The notes: generated from the sequence alone by a model not told the origin. Shown: positions 9,267-18,808, numbered from the stretch's first letter. The stretch is DNA of 64,000 nucleotides from Chloroflexota bacterium (GCA_009773005.1 WOUT01000003.1:20978-84977), one strand, 5' to 3'. Program-made: numbers and translations.

Positions 9267-10232
9267 ATGCAAATTTCCGCAGTTATAAAAATAAACCTTT
9301 TCAAGATCATCCTGGTTACAGGGCTTGCAATAAGCGCCTGCGCTGAAGTAACCCCGCAACTTGTGACGCCGTCTCCGCTCATCGGGGAGCCGTCGGTTGA
9401 AGTGATCGAGATCACGCCGATTCCCACTAACACACCGACCGTAACCTACGTGAAGCCTACGCTCATTGAGACGGTATCGGGTACGGCAGTTCCGTCAATA
9501 ATCATTGAACAGCCAACCCCCGAAATCACGCTGCAAGTCGACCCGGGGCTGCAAAACCGGAAGTTCCCGCCGGCTTTGATACTAATCGACAAACCAGGAA
9601 GCGCTTCCAGGCTTGCTTCTCCGATATTGGTGCAAGCCAATGTGTACCCCGGGGAGGGTGGACTGGTCAGTGTCCAACTGATCGGTGAAAATGGCAGATT
9701 GATGGCGGACCAACTGTTGAAGATGATCCAGCCAGATTCTGGCTGGGTGCAGCTTGTTACGGAAATCAAATTTGAAATTACATCGGCTGGTGAATCGGCA
9801 TTGATTGTAATCTCTACCCGTGATGGATATGGAAGGCGCATCGCACAGACTGCGGTGCCTGTACTGCTTTTGCAGATCGGCAAAAGCGAGAATGAATTGC
9901 CTGGGTTTTTAAAGCAACCTTTTGTGATCGAGTCGCCAGTTACTGGCGGTCTGATAAAAAACGGAACGCTTCGGGTTTCAGGGTTCGCTCACCCGTTTAA
10001 TTCCAATCCGATCATCATTGAGTTGGTGACACAAACTGGCGGGATCATGGAGTCAAAGGTCGTTGTATTACCCAAAATCGCGCAAGATCAGGAATACGCC
10101 GCATTTGTTGCAGAAATCCCTTATGAAGTCTTCAGGCGAACACCTGTGCGTTTGACGATCAGGCAGCGGTCAGAATCGCTGCCTGGAATTGATATTGCGC
10201 TTAGCAGTCAAATTCTTTACCTTGATCCATAA
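9267..10232 (+). CDS. Lipoprotein with C-terminal Gmad2-like Ig domain
   Basis: The signal peptide ends in AISAC (Cys25 lipidated). A Thr/Pro-rich linker covers about 30-100. A first beta-rich region covers about 100-205. The C-terminal stretch (about 220-320), beginning FVIESPVTGGLIKNGTLRVSGFA, resembles the Gmad2 immunoglobulin-like domain seen in spore-germination and surface proteins. The domain call is by eye. Function is unknown. The gene is convergent with the MFS gene. Confidence 0.75.
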   Translation: MQISAVIKINLFKIILVTGLAISACAEVTPQLVTPSPLIGEPSVEVIEITPIPTNTPTVTYVKPTLIETVSGTAVPSIIIEQPTPEITLQVDPGLQNRKFPPALILIDKPGSASRLASPILVQANVYPGEGGLVSVQLIGENGRLMADQLLKMIQPDSGWVQLVTEIKFEITSAGESALIVISTRDGYGRRIAQTAVPVLLLQIGKSENELPGFLKQPFVIESPVTGGLIKNGTLRVSGFAHPFNSNPIIIELVTQTGGIMESKVVVLPKIAQDQEYAAFVAEIPYEVFRRTPVRLTIRQRSESLPGIDIALSSQILYLDP

Positions 10233-10233
10233 A

Positions 10234-10271
10234 AAAATCACGCTGGCGGCCAATTTCGACAATGTGATTTT
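10234..10271. terminator. Possible bidirectional hairpin between convergent genes
   Basis: AAAATCAC and GTGATTTT form an 8-bp stem with a 22-base loop, A/T-flanked on both sides. Weak, but placed between two convergent stops. Confidence 0.3.
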
Positions 10272-10285
10272 ATAATTCGCTTTTC

Positions 10286-11564
10286 TCAGTCAGCTGAAAT
10301 GGGGGCGGTCTTCAAATCTTTCTGTGAGTGATCCAGCGCCATGATGGAAGGGATGAAGAACGCGCCCAGCCCGATCAAGATCGTCAGTCCTCCCCCCAAC
10401 CAGTACCACACTCGAAGTCCGAAGAGCTCTGCGACCGGGGCAGAGATCAACATGGAAAGCGGCATCATGGCAGTGCATATGCTGGCTGTGGTCCCCATTA
10501 CTCTGCCCTGCAGTTCAGGCGCAACCTTGCTCTGCATGATCGCTTGCAATGGACCGTTTGCCATCGGGTTCATGAACCCTAGCAGCACCATTGCGGCTGC
10601 TGCGACCCAGAACATATTCTCCGGAGCGAGACCAAAAATGAGTACACCCAGGCCTAACCCAATAACTCCCGAAAGACTTGTGGCGATCTTGCTCTTAAAC
10701 CCTCCCCAAACCCCCAGAGTCAATCCGCCGATCACAATACCGATGCCCATGCTCGATTCGATGATGCTAAGCTCCCACACGCCGGCTTTAAAATGCTGCG
10801 TAACCATGAGCGGGGAGAGCATTCCAGCCGGCGCCAGAAGGAAGTTTAACAAAGCCGCAATAAAGGTCAGGTAGAGCAGTCCCCTCCAATTTTTCATGTA
10901 TCGAATACCCTCAGCAACATCCTTGAAAAGGCTTTTTGGCGTGATCATTTCGCCTGCATCCACGCGAACGGGCTGCGGGATGCGAATAAAGAGTAATGGG
11001 GTGATGGCAATGATGGCTGTGACCACATCCACGGCGATAACCTGGTAGAACTTCAATAGCGACATGAGCAGGGCGCCAAGCGGCGGGGCTATGATGTTAA
11101 GGCTGCCGCGCAGCGCTTGGTTGATGCCAGCGATGCGGGAGAGATGTTTCTCAGGAACCATCAATGAGGTTGAGGCTTGCAGGGCCGGCCAGTGGAAGAT
11201 GCTTCCGGATGAGCGCAAGAATATCACCATAAAAATGTGCCATATCTGAACCAGATCAAAAGCAAAGAGAATAGCAAGAACGAGTGTGACCAGGGCAATG
11301 ACCCCATCTGCTACAATCATTACATGACGACGGTTCAGCCGGTCAACCAAAGCGCCGGCAAATGGCGCGAGAATGACTTCAGGCAGGACGGCTACAAAAG
11401 TTGCCATCGCCAGGTAGGCAGCCGACCCGGTCTTTTGGGTAATCCACCAAACGAGTGCAAATTGAACCAACCCGCTGCCCAGCAGTGAGAAGAGTTTGCG
11501 CTGACCAGATGGGAATAAACTTTCGCATCCATTTCGAATCCACTTCAAACGATGAGGTTTCCAT
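10286..11564 (-). CDS. MFS exporter (MefA-like), N-terminus out of frame
   Basis: The bulk encodes a 12-helix major facilitator of the macrolide-efflux type (FSLLGSGLVQFALVWWITQ, then AGALVDRLNRRHVMIVAD with the loop 2-3 basic motif). The frame of the body can only be extended upstream through an odd segment, GCESLFPSGQRK. The neighbouring frame instead reads METSSFEVDSKWMRKFIPIWSAQ from ATG 11564, a normal start for this family. Removing one A from the AAA at 11495-11497 (minus strand) joins the two as …IWSAQLFSLLGSG…. I therefore give the ATG at 11564 as the ancestral start and call a one-base frame break. The substrate is unknown. Confidence 0.8.
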
Positions 11565-11647
11565 ATGTTTTCCCTTTTATGCAATGTTTAACCTGCACAT
11601 GACAAAAAGCCTGCGCTAAAAAGTGTTCTGTAGAAGAGTTGGTTTTG

Positions 11648-12043
11648 TTATTCTATAAAGACTTCTACGTGTTCACCATCTTCATCATCGTAGATATCCA
11701 TGATCTGGCCTGTCTCACCCGTAGCGAGCGCTTCAGCCAGTTTGGCAGCGTCCAGCCCTTCGACCTCTGGAGAAAATCGCATTCCCATGCGGATGCCGGC
11801 GTTTACCATTCCCAGTGGCAGACGCACGTTGACGCGCGTGCGGCCAGAGTCTGTATCCGTGACACGTACTCTGAAAAATCGCCCCCCGCCGCGGCCAGGG
11901 TACGAGCCTGCAGCAGAATCTTCTGGCGCGGGTTTCCTGGCGCTGGCATCCAGCGCTTTTAAGAGTTCTGCCGCCATTTCAGGGGTGATCTTGCCTTCCT
12001 GAACCATTTTTAATACTTTAAGGCGTTCTTCACTGGTAGCCAC
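11648..12043 (-). CDS. SHOCT-like domain protein
   Basis: 131 aa. The N-terminal ERLKVLKMVQEGKITPEMAAELLKAL is a SHOCT/LiaX-like short helical hairpin. A Gly/Arg linker follows, then a C-terminal part (VNVRLPLGMVNAGIRMGMRFSPEVEGL) like that seen in predicted adhesin/YvlB-type or DUF2089-linked proteins. It starts with GTG directly behind AGGAGG and overlaps the upstream stop by one base, so it is translationally coupled to the DUF2089 gene. Together they probably form a small regulatory module, possibly for envelope stress. That is inference. Confidence 0.78.
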   Translation of the reverse strand: MATSEERLKVLKMVQEGKITPEMAAELLKALDASARKPAPEDSAAGSYPGRGGGRFFRVRVTDTDSGRTRVNVRLPLGMVNAGIRMGMRFSPEVEGLDAAKLAEALATGETGQIMDIYDDEDGEHVEVFIE

Positions 12044-12474
12044 TATTTTTCCTCCTGAGAGGATACGGTTTTGGATTCCACGTATTTTTCTCCTCTTAGA
12101 CGGGCTTGCGCCTCATCCCATGAGATGATACCTTGATCCAGTTCCTCCAGGATCGAGCGCCGGTCTTCAGGAGAGAGTTGTAACGGAGTTTCCTCCTTGC
12201 CGGGTTCATAACCAAGCGCCCTGACGATTTCGTTGAGCCGGCTGCGCAGGGTGGGATATGACAATTTCATCTCGTCCTCCATGCGATTGAGCCTGCCTTC
12301 ACAGCGCACGAAAGTAAGAAGAAATTGCATTTGTTCTGGGGAGAGGTGACCGAACGGAGTGTGTTCTGCAACAAAATGCCCTTCGATGGTGGTGTTGCAA
12401 TTTACGCAATACAATCTGGTCACTGCCAAATCTTCATCACATACTGGGCATTTGCTGAGAGATTTGTTGATCAT
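12043..12474 (-). CDS. DUF2089 family zinc-ribbon/HTH protein
   Basis: The N-terminal zinc ribbon has CPVC (9-12) and CVNC (23-26). It is followed by HLSPEQMQFLLTFVRCEGRLNRMEDEMKLSYPTLRSRLNEIVRALGYEP, the DUF2089 helix-turn-helix. The tail (about 105-130, SPEDRRSILEELDQGIISWDEAQARLR) is a second SHOCT-like hairpin similar to the one in the downstream protein, so the two products may interact. DUF2089 proteins are presumed transcription regulators. A 170-bp AT-rich region upstream likely holds the promoter. Confidence 0.85.
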   Translation of the reverse strand: MINKSLSKCPVCDEDLAVTRLYCVNCNTTIEGHFVAEHTPFGHLSPEQMQFLLTFVRCEGRLNRMEDEMKLSYPTLRSRLNEIVRALGYEPGKEETPLQLSPEDRRSILEELDQGIISWDEAQARLRGEKYVESKTVSSQEEK

Positions 12475-12644
12475 GATAACCTCTTTACAGTATTAAATTA
12501 GTTTCGGTTTTCAATCCTTAGCCATTTCCAAACCGTGACCTTTATAACTTAAAATAATAATAGCATAGAAATAAAATATGTCAATACAGTAATTAATAAT
12601 ATTGAGAAAAAACTTATCTTTTATTAATATTATTTCAAAACAAG

Positions 12645-13022
12645 TTACTTTTGTTTATCAGAAAAGGATATTCGTTCACCAAGCAGGAACCAGTTCCCTT
12701 TGCGATTATCGACGTTTTCAGGCGCCCGGTCATAATAAAGTTCAAAAAAACGACCAGATTCGACTTTTACTCTAAAGCAAAATCGTCCTACCCCCCAGGA
12801 GCCTTTACGCGATGCGCTAGAGAGATGTGCAGGTTTCATATTGCGAGCCATCTTGCCGCGCCGGCGATAGTCAACCCATTCCTCAAGGATTTCGGTGATG
12901 TGATAGGTCTCACCACGCCAGATAAAGCCTTGCGGGCAATCCGGTTTTTTCTCCAGTAAGGGAGGTTGGTCGAAAATTACTTCGATCGGCTCATCATAAA
13001 AGTGAGAAGGGATTGTATCCAT
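12645..13022 (-). CDS. Small basic protein, possibly DUF6504-like
   Basis: 125 aa, soluble. The core GFIWRGETYHITEILEEWVDYRRRGK followed by CFRVKVESGRFFELYYDRAP is a pattern I associate with the DUF6504 family, of unknown function. No catalytic motif is visible. The gene stands alone between the AT-rich DUF2089 promoter region and a long hairpin. Confidence 0.65.
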   Translation of the reverse strand: MDTIPSHFYDEPIEVIFDQPPLLEKKPDCPQGFIWRGETYHITEILEEWVDYRRRGKMARNMKPAHLSSASRKGSWGVGRFCFRVKVESGRFFELYYDRAPENVDNRKGNWFLLGERISFSDKQK

Positions 13023-13053
13023 TTACACCAATCTACTCTCTTAATTATTAATA

Positions 13054-13089
13054 ATCATACTCGCTTTCAATGACGAAGGCGAGTATGAT
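13054..13089. terminator. 11-bp hairpin between two minus-strand genes
   Basis: ATCATACTCGC and GCGAGTATGAT pair perfectly around a 14-base loop. On the minus strand it follows the HD-GYP gene and is trailed by an AT-rich but not T-run sequence, so it is at most a moderate terminator. Confidence 0.5.
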
Positions 13090-13109
13090 CTAAACGTGTA
13101 AAGTGGCAA

Positions 13110-14303
13110 TCAATGATTAAGTTTCTGCGGATTTTGGCTCAGGATGAGTCTGGGTAGCTCAGAGCTTACATGAGGCTTGAAATTCATCATATCAAAAAAT
13201 TCATTCACAATCACCGGATCAAAACTCCGGCCTGACTCAATATTCAAATACTCGATGACTTGATGTTCCGCGATGGCATCCCGATAACTTCGTTTAGACC
13301 GCATTGCATCCCAAACATCGATGACAGAAAAAATTCGCGCCTCCAACGGGATCTCATTTCCACGAAGTCCGCGTGGATAGCCGGAACCATCCCATTTCTC
13401 ATGGTGACAATATGGGATTTCAAGCGCCGGCGCCAGGTAAGGAATTTTGATCAACAGGTCTTTTGCGTAATGGGGATGATTGCGCATGATCTGGTGTTCC
13501 GATTCGGTTAAAGGACCAGCTTTACACAGGATTGTATCAGGGACGACCATCTTTCCAATATCATGCAGCAGCACGCCCCGATGGATATGAACCCAACGTG
13601 TTTCATCAACGCACATTTTTTTGACCAATTGCATGGTCAAGTCTGCAACGCGCTGTGAATGACCTTCAGTTTCCTGGTTGCGCATTTCGAGAGCTTGCGA
13701 CCAGCCTTCAATCGTGCTGTCATAAGCTGACACCAGTTGCCCCGTCATTTGCTCTATGATCAGTGCGACGCGCCATGAGATGACTGCCACCAGCGCCAAA
13801 CAAACGATTGAAAAGACTGGATATGGAGTGTTAGGGAAAAGCGTCTTGAACGCAACCAGGTAGACCAGGAGCGCAAAACCGGTAAACCATAGTGAATTTT
13901 TTTCGTCCGACACGAAACTTGTAATCATGGTGGGAATGGTGAGATACAAAAGCACCTGGTCTGGATTTTGCAGCGGGAATGCTGAAAAGCACAGATAATA
14001 GCATAGCAACAAATAAAAAAATCTGGCGGTCTTAATATGATGAATATCATTAAGCTTGGCTATGATTAAGAGAGTGAAAATGCAGGCAATGCCGTTAATA
14101 AAGAAAAAGGAGGTCTGTTGACTCGGGGTTAATATCCAGTCATAGAGTCTGAAAGGCGCGAGAATAACCAAAATAAGCAGATTGAACCATATCACAAAGC
14201 GCAGAATAATTTCACGGCGAACTTCACGGGTGAGGCTTTCATTGATCTGAAAAAGGGAGGTGACTCGATCGATCCAACGCTTCATTGACTGGCTCCTGAA
14301 CAA
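13110..14303 (-). CDS. Membrane-bound HD-GYP phosphodiesterase
   Basis: The N-terminal half (about residues 28-190) holds roughly five or six membrane helices with no recognised sensor domain. The C-terminal HD-GYP domain has the HD pair in LLHDIGK (H247) and HHEKWDGSGYPRGLRGNEIP, the GYP signature. HD-GYP enzymes hydrolyse cyclic di-GMP using a metal centre. It resembles the C-terminus of the large regulator at 31.6-33.9 kb, so the region has two such outputs. Confidence 0.9.
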   Translation of the reverse strand: MFRSQSMKRWIDRVTSLFQINESLTREVRREIILRFVIWFNLLILVILAPFRLYDWILTPSQQTSFFFINGIACIFTLLIIAKLNDIHHIKTARFFYLLLCYYLCFSAFPLQNPDQVLLYLTIPTMITSFVSDEKNSLWFTGFALLVYLVAFKTLFPNTPYPVFSIVCLALVAVISWRVALIIEQMTGQLVSAYDSTIEGWSQALEMRNQETEGHSQRVADLTMQLVKKMCVDETRWVHIHRGVLLHDIGKMVVPDTILCKAGPLTESEHQIMRNHPHYAKDLLIKIPYLAPALEIPYCHHEKWDGSGYPRGLRGNEIPLEARIFSVIDVWDAMRSKRSYRDAIAEHQVIEYLNIESGRSFDPVIVNEFFDMMNFKPHVSSELPRLILSQNPQKLNH

Positions 14304-14448
14304 TGCTGGATTATTAAATCGTAAGTAGACAGGATGCTGTTTTGGTCTTAATAATTCTGCTTGAATATTGTTTCACACGTGGAGATAGATACAAGAAACG
14401 TGCCAAGGAAGAAAATAGGTAATAACCCGATTTAAAGTTTAGTCTTGA

Positions 14449-15348
14449 TCAATCTACCCAGCCATCAGGTTCAATGTGCACATAGGCGCGGTCAACCGCC
14501 GGGAATTCCTCTAGCCGCTGGATTACTCGATCGGAAATCTCATGTACTTCGCTTAAGGTTTTGTTGCCATCTACATTAAGGTGAAGGTCTATCATCAGGC
14601 GAGGACCCACATAATCGGTCATAATATGATGGACACGGATCACTCCAGGGACCTTTTCGGCAGCTGCTATGAACTCTTTTACTTCTTCGGGTGATGCGCC
14701 TTTTCCGGTTAGAAATCCGAGGTTTTCTTTGCCGGCAAAGAAGGCTTGCCTGAAGATCCACAATGATACAACGAACCCTGCGATCGGGTCAGCGAGGGGG
14801 TGGAACAAGTTTGACCCGAGTACGCCCAAAAACGCGGCTGAAGAAGTCAAAACATCGCTTAGGTTATCTTTTGCAGTGGTGTTTAATGTTGGGCTTGAAA
14901 GCTGTCTTGCGATACGCTTGATGGCGATAAACATACCTGCTTTGATGGCAGCGCTGATCAAAAGCACAAATGTGGGCAAGTCGATGGCAATTGACGCGCC
15001 GCCCGCGGTGTACCTGACATAGGAATTTCGTGCAGCTTCAAAAGCAGCGAATGTCATGGAAGCTGTAACGACCATACCGATAATTGGTTCGAACCGGGAG
15101 TGACCTTGTGGATGCGAAATATCGGGCGGCTGCATAGCCATCCAAAGCCCCACGACCATTAGTAGAGAGTAGACTACATCTGAAATGGAATTTGCTGCGT
15201 CTGAATAAATGGCAGCGCTGCCTGAAATTGCGGCAACAATGCCTTTGCTGACCGCCAGCAACAAATTTCCTCCGAGCGTGACGAATAACGCCAGCCGGTA
15301 AAGCCGGTTTTGATCTGGTTGTGGTTTGTAATCTCGTACCCAACGCAT
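14449..15348 (-). CDS. Cation diffusion facilitator (FieF/MntE-like)
   Basis: 299 aa. Six helices with the metal-site motif YSDAANSISD in helix 2 and the HPQGHSRFE loop. The C-terminal cytoplasmic dimer domain runs from about 205 (VPGVIRVHHIMTDYVGPRLMIDLHLNVDG). It exports divalent metal in exchange for protons. The ion cannot be told from sequence alone. It is preceded by a long leader with a terminator, suggesting metal- or ligand-controlled attenuation. Confidence 0.9.
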   Translation of the reverse strand: MRWVRDYKPQPDQNRLYRLALFVTLGGNLLLAVSKGIVAAISGSAAIYSDAANSISDVVYSLLMVVGLWMAMQPPDISHPQGHSRFEPIIGMVVTASMTFAAFEAARNSYVRYTAGGASIAIDLPTFVLLISAAIKAGMFIAIKRIARQLSSPTLNTTAKDNLSDVLTSSAAFLGVLGSNLFHPLADPIAGFVVSLWIFRQAFFAGKENLGFLTGKGASPEEVKEFIAAAEKVPGVIRVHHIMTDYVGPRLMIDLHLNVDGNKTLSEVHEISDRVIQRLEEFPAVDRAYVHIEPDGWVD

Positions 15349-15384
15349 AATTCTGATCCTGATCTTTCAAGTGTTGCAGATAAC

Positions 15385-15490
15385 AAAAAACCCCAAGGCG
15401 CCTGCTCCAAATATGGAGGTGATGCACCTTTGAGGTTTGGTTTCTTGGCCGATACAAGGCTGAGTGCTCCGCCTGGTGATGATTATTTTA
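15385..15490 (-). promoter_or_regulatory. Structured 5' leader with terminator upstream of CDF gene
   Basis: On the minus strand, 15436-15424 (ACCTCAAAGGTGC) pairs with 15401-15390 (GCGCCTTGGGGT) over 12 bp with one bulge, and is followed at once by T6 (15390-15385). Inside the loop sits a second hairpin, CTCCA/TGGAG. The terminator lies 36 bases before the CDF start codon. Upstream (15437-15480) is a further C/G-rich structured stretch that could be an aptamer. I could not match it to NiCo, yybP-ykoY or fluoride riboswitches by eye. Confidence 0.55.
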
Positions 15491-15731
15491 CCATAACTAT
15501 AGTGATAGCAATAAAACTTCCTTTTGGTACATATGGCACGATGATGTCGTATTCCAAACAGAGCGATGATAAACGCGTTGCGAACAGCTTATTCTTTCTT
15601 CTGCGTGCATATTCCTGTCGGGTTTTGTTCAACAACAAACCCGCCCAATTACAATCACACGCATGCAGGTGAACATTTGTCCGGATAATGACCAGCCAAA
15701 AGTATTAATGATCAAAGCTTGCGATATTTGG
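15491..15731. other. Non-coding interval between the two CDF genes
   Basis: On the minus strand a plausible promoter (TTGCTA … TAAAAT at about 15511-15485) overlaps the palindrome ACTATAGT at about 15496-15503, a candidate operator. A hairpin CGGGTTTTGTTC…AACAAACCCG at about 15617-15641 could end the upstream CDF transcript. No gene is seen. Confidence 0.35.
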
Positions 15732-16667
15732 CTAATTGCATCCCCCGTGCCCTTCAAGACAGGGGGTATTTTCAAACTGGATCGTGGTGTGTTGTATATG
15801 GAACTCATCATCCAATAAATATTTAAGTTCATCCATAACAACCAGTGATTCGGCCTCGTGGTCTTCATGCAAGACAATATGCGCGCTGAGAGAGACCTGA
15901 TCAGAGCACAAATTCCAAACATGCAGATCGTGAACTGCTTGAACTGCTGCGATGCTATTCATGCGTTCATTGATCTGGCGGATGGATAACCCTTCGGGAA
16001 CGCCTTCGAGGAGTATATGCAGCGCGCGGCGCAGAACGCGGAACGCGCTAAAAAAGATAATCGCTCCGATCAAAATAGAGATCAGGGGATCAATCCAGTT
16101 TATTCCGGTAAACCGGATCAGGATGGCAGCTACGATCACACCTACGGATGAGATGGCATCGCCGACGACATGCAGATATGCGCTTTGGACATTGAGGTTA
16201 CGTAGTTTTTTGGGAGTTTCGTGTTCATGATCGTGCTTGTGCTTGTGATCGTGACCGCCGAGGATAAATGCGACGCCGATATTTACCAACAAACCAATGA
16301 CGGCAATCACCAACATTTCAAGGCTGCGGATCTCAACCGGGTTTTGCCAACGCTTAACCGCTTCGATCCAGATTCCGATGGAGATCACAACCAATGAAGC
16401 GCCGTTGACCAGGGCAGCAACCACTTCAAGACGGTGCCAGCCGAAAGTATGCCGGTCATCAGGCGGTCTGGCGACAAAGCGAAGGGCCCAGTAACTGAGC
16501 GCCAGCGCGAAGATATCCATAAAGACGTGAGCCGCATCTGAAAGCAGCGCCAGTGAACCGGACCAAATGCCGCCAATGACTTCCGCAATGAGGATGAGGC
16601 TGGTGAGTAAAAGTGAATAGACGAAACGTTTTTCAATACTCTGGTTGTTGTGAACGGGTATGGGCAT
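15732..16667 (-). CDS. Zinc-type cation diffusion facilitator (CzcD-like)
   Basis: 311 aa. Six helices, helix-2 motif LLSDAAHVFMD and loop HTFGWHRLEVVAALVNG, which are the His/Asp sites of zinc-transporting CDFs. The cytoplasmic loop between helices 4 and 5 is His-rich (HDHKHKHDHEHE, about residues 139-150), typical of Zn exporters. The C-terminus ends CLEGHGGC. It lies 7 bases downstream of the HAD gene in one operon. It is unlike the neighbouring CDF, so this is not a recent duplication. Confidence 0.92.
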   Translation of the reverse strand: MPIPVHNNQSIEKRFVYSLLLTSLILIAEVIGGIWSGSLALLSDAAHVFMDIFALALSYWALRFVARPPDDRHTFGWHRLEVVAALVNGASLVVISIGIWIEAVKRWQNPVEIRSLEMLVIAVIGLLVNIGVAFILGGHDHKHKHDHEHETPKKLRNLNVQSAYLHVVGDAISSVGVIVAAILIRFTGINWIDPLISILIGAIIFFSAFRVLRRALHILLEGVPEGLSIRQINERMNSIAAVQAVHDLHVWNLCSDQVSLSAHIVLHEDHEAESLVVMDELKYLLDDEFHIQHTTIQFENTPCLEGHGGCN

Positions 16668-16674
16668 CTATGAA

Positions 16675-17448
16675 TTATTCCTGGTTGATCTCGATCTCGG
16701 CAACTGAGTTGAGGATTTGTGTCGGGCGGTAGGGGAAGCGTTTCACATCTTCGCGTTTTGAAACACCCGATAATACCAGGATGGTTTCCAAACCGCTCAT
16801 GACGCCAGCGACGATATCGGTATCCATGCGGTCTCCGATCATCACAGTGTTCTCGGAGTGAACACCCAGGTAGCGCATGGCGCTACGCACCATCAAAGGG
16901 TTTGGTTTGCCAACGAAGAATGGAGCCCGGTTAGTGGCTTTTTCGATCAACGCTGCGAGAGCGCCGGTGGCAGGCACAATGCCAGATTCAAGCGGACCGG
17001 TAGAATCCGGATTCGTGGCGATGAACATTGCCCCGCTATTAATGAGACGGATGGCCTTGGTGATCATTTCAAAATTGTAATTGTTGACCTCACCGAGCAC
17101 CACATAATCTGGATCGGTATCGGTTTGTACGTATCCCACATCATGCAATGCCTGAGTCAAACCACTCTCGCCGATCACAAAGGCTTTTCCGTTCGGATTT
17201 TGGTTTTGCAGAAAGCGTGCGGTGGCAATAGCCGAGGTAAAAATTTGCTCTGCTGGCACCCTGAGACCGATTGTGTTTAGTCGATGTTCAAGATCCCGCT
17301 GAGTGTATAAGGGATTGTTGGTTAGGATCAAAAATTTTGTTCCGGCTGACAACATCCGTTCAATAAAGAGTTCAGCTCCGGGGATAAGCGTTTTGCCGGT
17401 AACCAGCACCCCATCCATGTCGATCAAATAATTCTTCCGCATCGTCAT
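16675..17448 (-). CDS. HAD-IIA phosphatase (NagD-like)
   Basis: 257 aa. Motif [11 protein letters not shown] with two Asp at about residues 10 and 12, motif II LILTNNP, and motif [12 protein letters not shown] near 205. The large C2-type cap between them is that of the HAD-IIA NagD/4-nitrophenylphosphatase group. It hydrolyses small phosphate esters; the substrate is uncertain. First gene of a two-gene operon with the zinc CDF. Confidence 0.9.
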   Translation of the reverse strand: MTMRKNYLIDMDGVLVTGKTLIPGAELFIERMLSAGTKFLILTNNPLYTQRDLEHRLNTIGLRVPAEQIFTSAIATARFLQNQNPNGKAFVIGESGLTQALHDVGYVQTDTDPDYVVLGEVNNYNFEMITKAIRLINSGAMFIATNPDSTGPLESGIVPATGALAALIEKATNRAPFFVGKPNPLMVRSAMRYLGVHSENTVMIGDRMDTDIVAGVMSGLETILVLSGVSKREDVKRFPYRPTQILNSVAEIEINQE

Positions 17449-17592
17449 ATCCTTTTCAATTAGTTGATTTTAACACGAAAGCGGATTGAAGTGAGCAACG
17501 GTCAGCCTTGAAGGGAGCTACGTCAAACGGCAGGTAATTTTAAAATCGGGTATAATCAAATGCGGGTAAACCCGTTATGAAGAGGATAGTCG

Positions 17593-18504
17593 ATGCCACG
17601 CCAGCGATCCATTGAAGACTTTTCTTCTGATGAATTGAGGCAGCTCCTCGTGGAGAAACGCCGCGCGGAACGCGAAGCTCGGCTGAGTGCATACCGGAAA
17701 ACTGGCAGAGTGATCCGGTTGGTTACGGATGAACCCGAAGGGGAACCCTCCCCTCAAGAAAACTTGATTGAGAATGAAGACGAGCCTATCACAATTCGGC
17801 AGTGCGCTCGCACCCGACGAAAAACTGGAATGGATCGCTTTTTATTTGCGGTTGAAATTGTCGCAATATTAGGTTTGTTCTTTATCATCTTAAATGGAGT
17901 TAATCTCCTCCGTAACCTGAACAAGGAATTTTCCTCAGCGCTTGCCCAGCCTGACCCGACACCCACCGCTCTGATCACTGCAGTCGTGCTGCCAAGCGGA
18001 CACACTCCACCGGTTGAAGGGGTTGAGGTGCGCCCCAATGACGCAGAGATCCCCGAGCATTTGCGCCCCTTAATGCAAAGTTATGCTGATTTGCCAATTC
18101 CTACGCAGAGCGCGCAACAGGCGAGGCAGATCCAGATCCCGGCGATCGGGGTTAATGCTCCGGTAGTGTTGGGCGATGGATGGGAACAATTGAAGAAAGG
18201 TGTCGCGCAACATTTGGGCACGGCTAATCCAGGCGAAACCGGAAACCTGGTGGTTTCTGCGCACAACGATATTTTTGGCGAGTTGTTCAAAGATCTCGAC
18301 AAATTGCAACCTGGTGACGAAGTTGTCATCATCACACAAGACAGATCTTTTACTTACACCATCACGGGAACCCAGATCGTTGAACCCACCAGGGTTGATC
18401 TAATGGCTCCGACCGCGGAAAAGACTTTAACGATGATCTCTTGTTATCCCTACCGGGTTGATAACAAACGGATCGTGGTAACCGCGGTCCTGCAACAGGA
18501 TTGA
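17593..18504 (+). CDS. Sortase (class D/E-like), membrane-anchored
   Basis: A charged cytosolic N-terminus (1-75), one membrane helix at about 80-102, a Pro/Thr-rich linker, then the sortase domain from about 165. Catalytic residues are visible: H224 in VVSAHND, C284 in MISCYPY and R293 in NKRIVV. Sortases join surface proteins with an LPxTG-like signal to the wall or to each other. No obvious sorting-signal substrate lies nearby. A TATAAT at 17551 and GAGG ahead of ATG 17593 support the start. A small single-helix protein follows. Confidence 0.92.
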   Translation: MPRQRSIEDFSSDELRQLLVEKRRAEREARLSAYRKTGRVIRLVTDEPEGEPSPQENLIENEDEPITIRQCARTRRKTGMDRFLFAVEIVAILGLFFIILNGVNLLRNLNKEFSSALAQPDPTPTALITAVVLPSGHTPPVEGVEVRPNDAEIPEHLRPLMQSYADLPIPTQSAQQARQIQIPAIGVNAPVVLGDGWEQLKKGVAQHLGTANPGETGNLVVSAHNDIFGELFKDLDKLQPGDEVVIITQDRSFTYTITGTQIVEPTRVDLMAPTAEKTLTMISCYPYRVDNKRIVVTAVLQQD

Positions 18505-18540
18505 AATCGTACATACAACTTGAATTTCAAGGAGAAATGA

Positions 18541-18747
18541 ATGTCTACAAAAACAAAAAAACGCTCCACCAGCGCCACGCCCTCTAGTATTGCAGAGAAA
18601 GCCATTGCTTCCAAACCATCAAGCCGTTCAGCGGTGGTTGACTTCAACCCCGATTATAGTTATGTGAAGAAAGATCTTGTCCGCATCGGCATTCTGGCCG
18701 GGTCATTTTTTGTGATTTTAGTGATCCTGTCGTTCTTCTTGCGCTAA
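18541..18747 (+). CDS. Small single-helix membrane protein
   Basis: 68 aa. A Ser/Thr/Lys-rich N-terminus, then one membrane helix at about 47-67 ending with Arg at the C-terminus. AAGGAG precedes the ATG by 5 bases, so it is likely translated. It lies 36 bases after the sortase and may be co-transcribed. Function is unknown. Confidence 0.7.
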   Translation: MSTKTKKRSTSATPSSIAEKAIASKPSSRSAVVDFNPDYSYVKKDLVRIGILAGSFFVILVILSFFLR

Positions 18748-18808
18748 GTTTTAACCCAAGGCAATGGCTTTGGGAAAAATCAAAACAAGTCCCCATAAGG
18801 AGGGTGTT

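Noticed and set aside
10328..10874. Plus-strand ORFs antisense to the MFS gene
   Set aside because: Composition is Pro/Ser/Arg-rich and frame-shadow like; the minus-strand transporter explains the region.
14669..15022. ORF antisense to the FieF-like gene
   Set aside because: Shadow of a strong coding region with no start signal.
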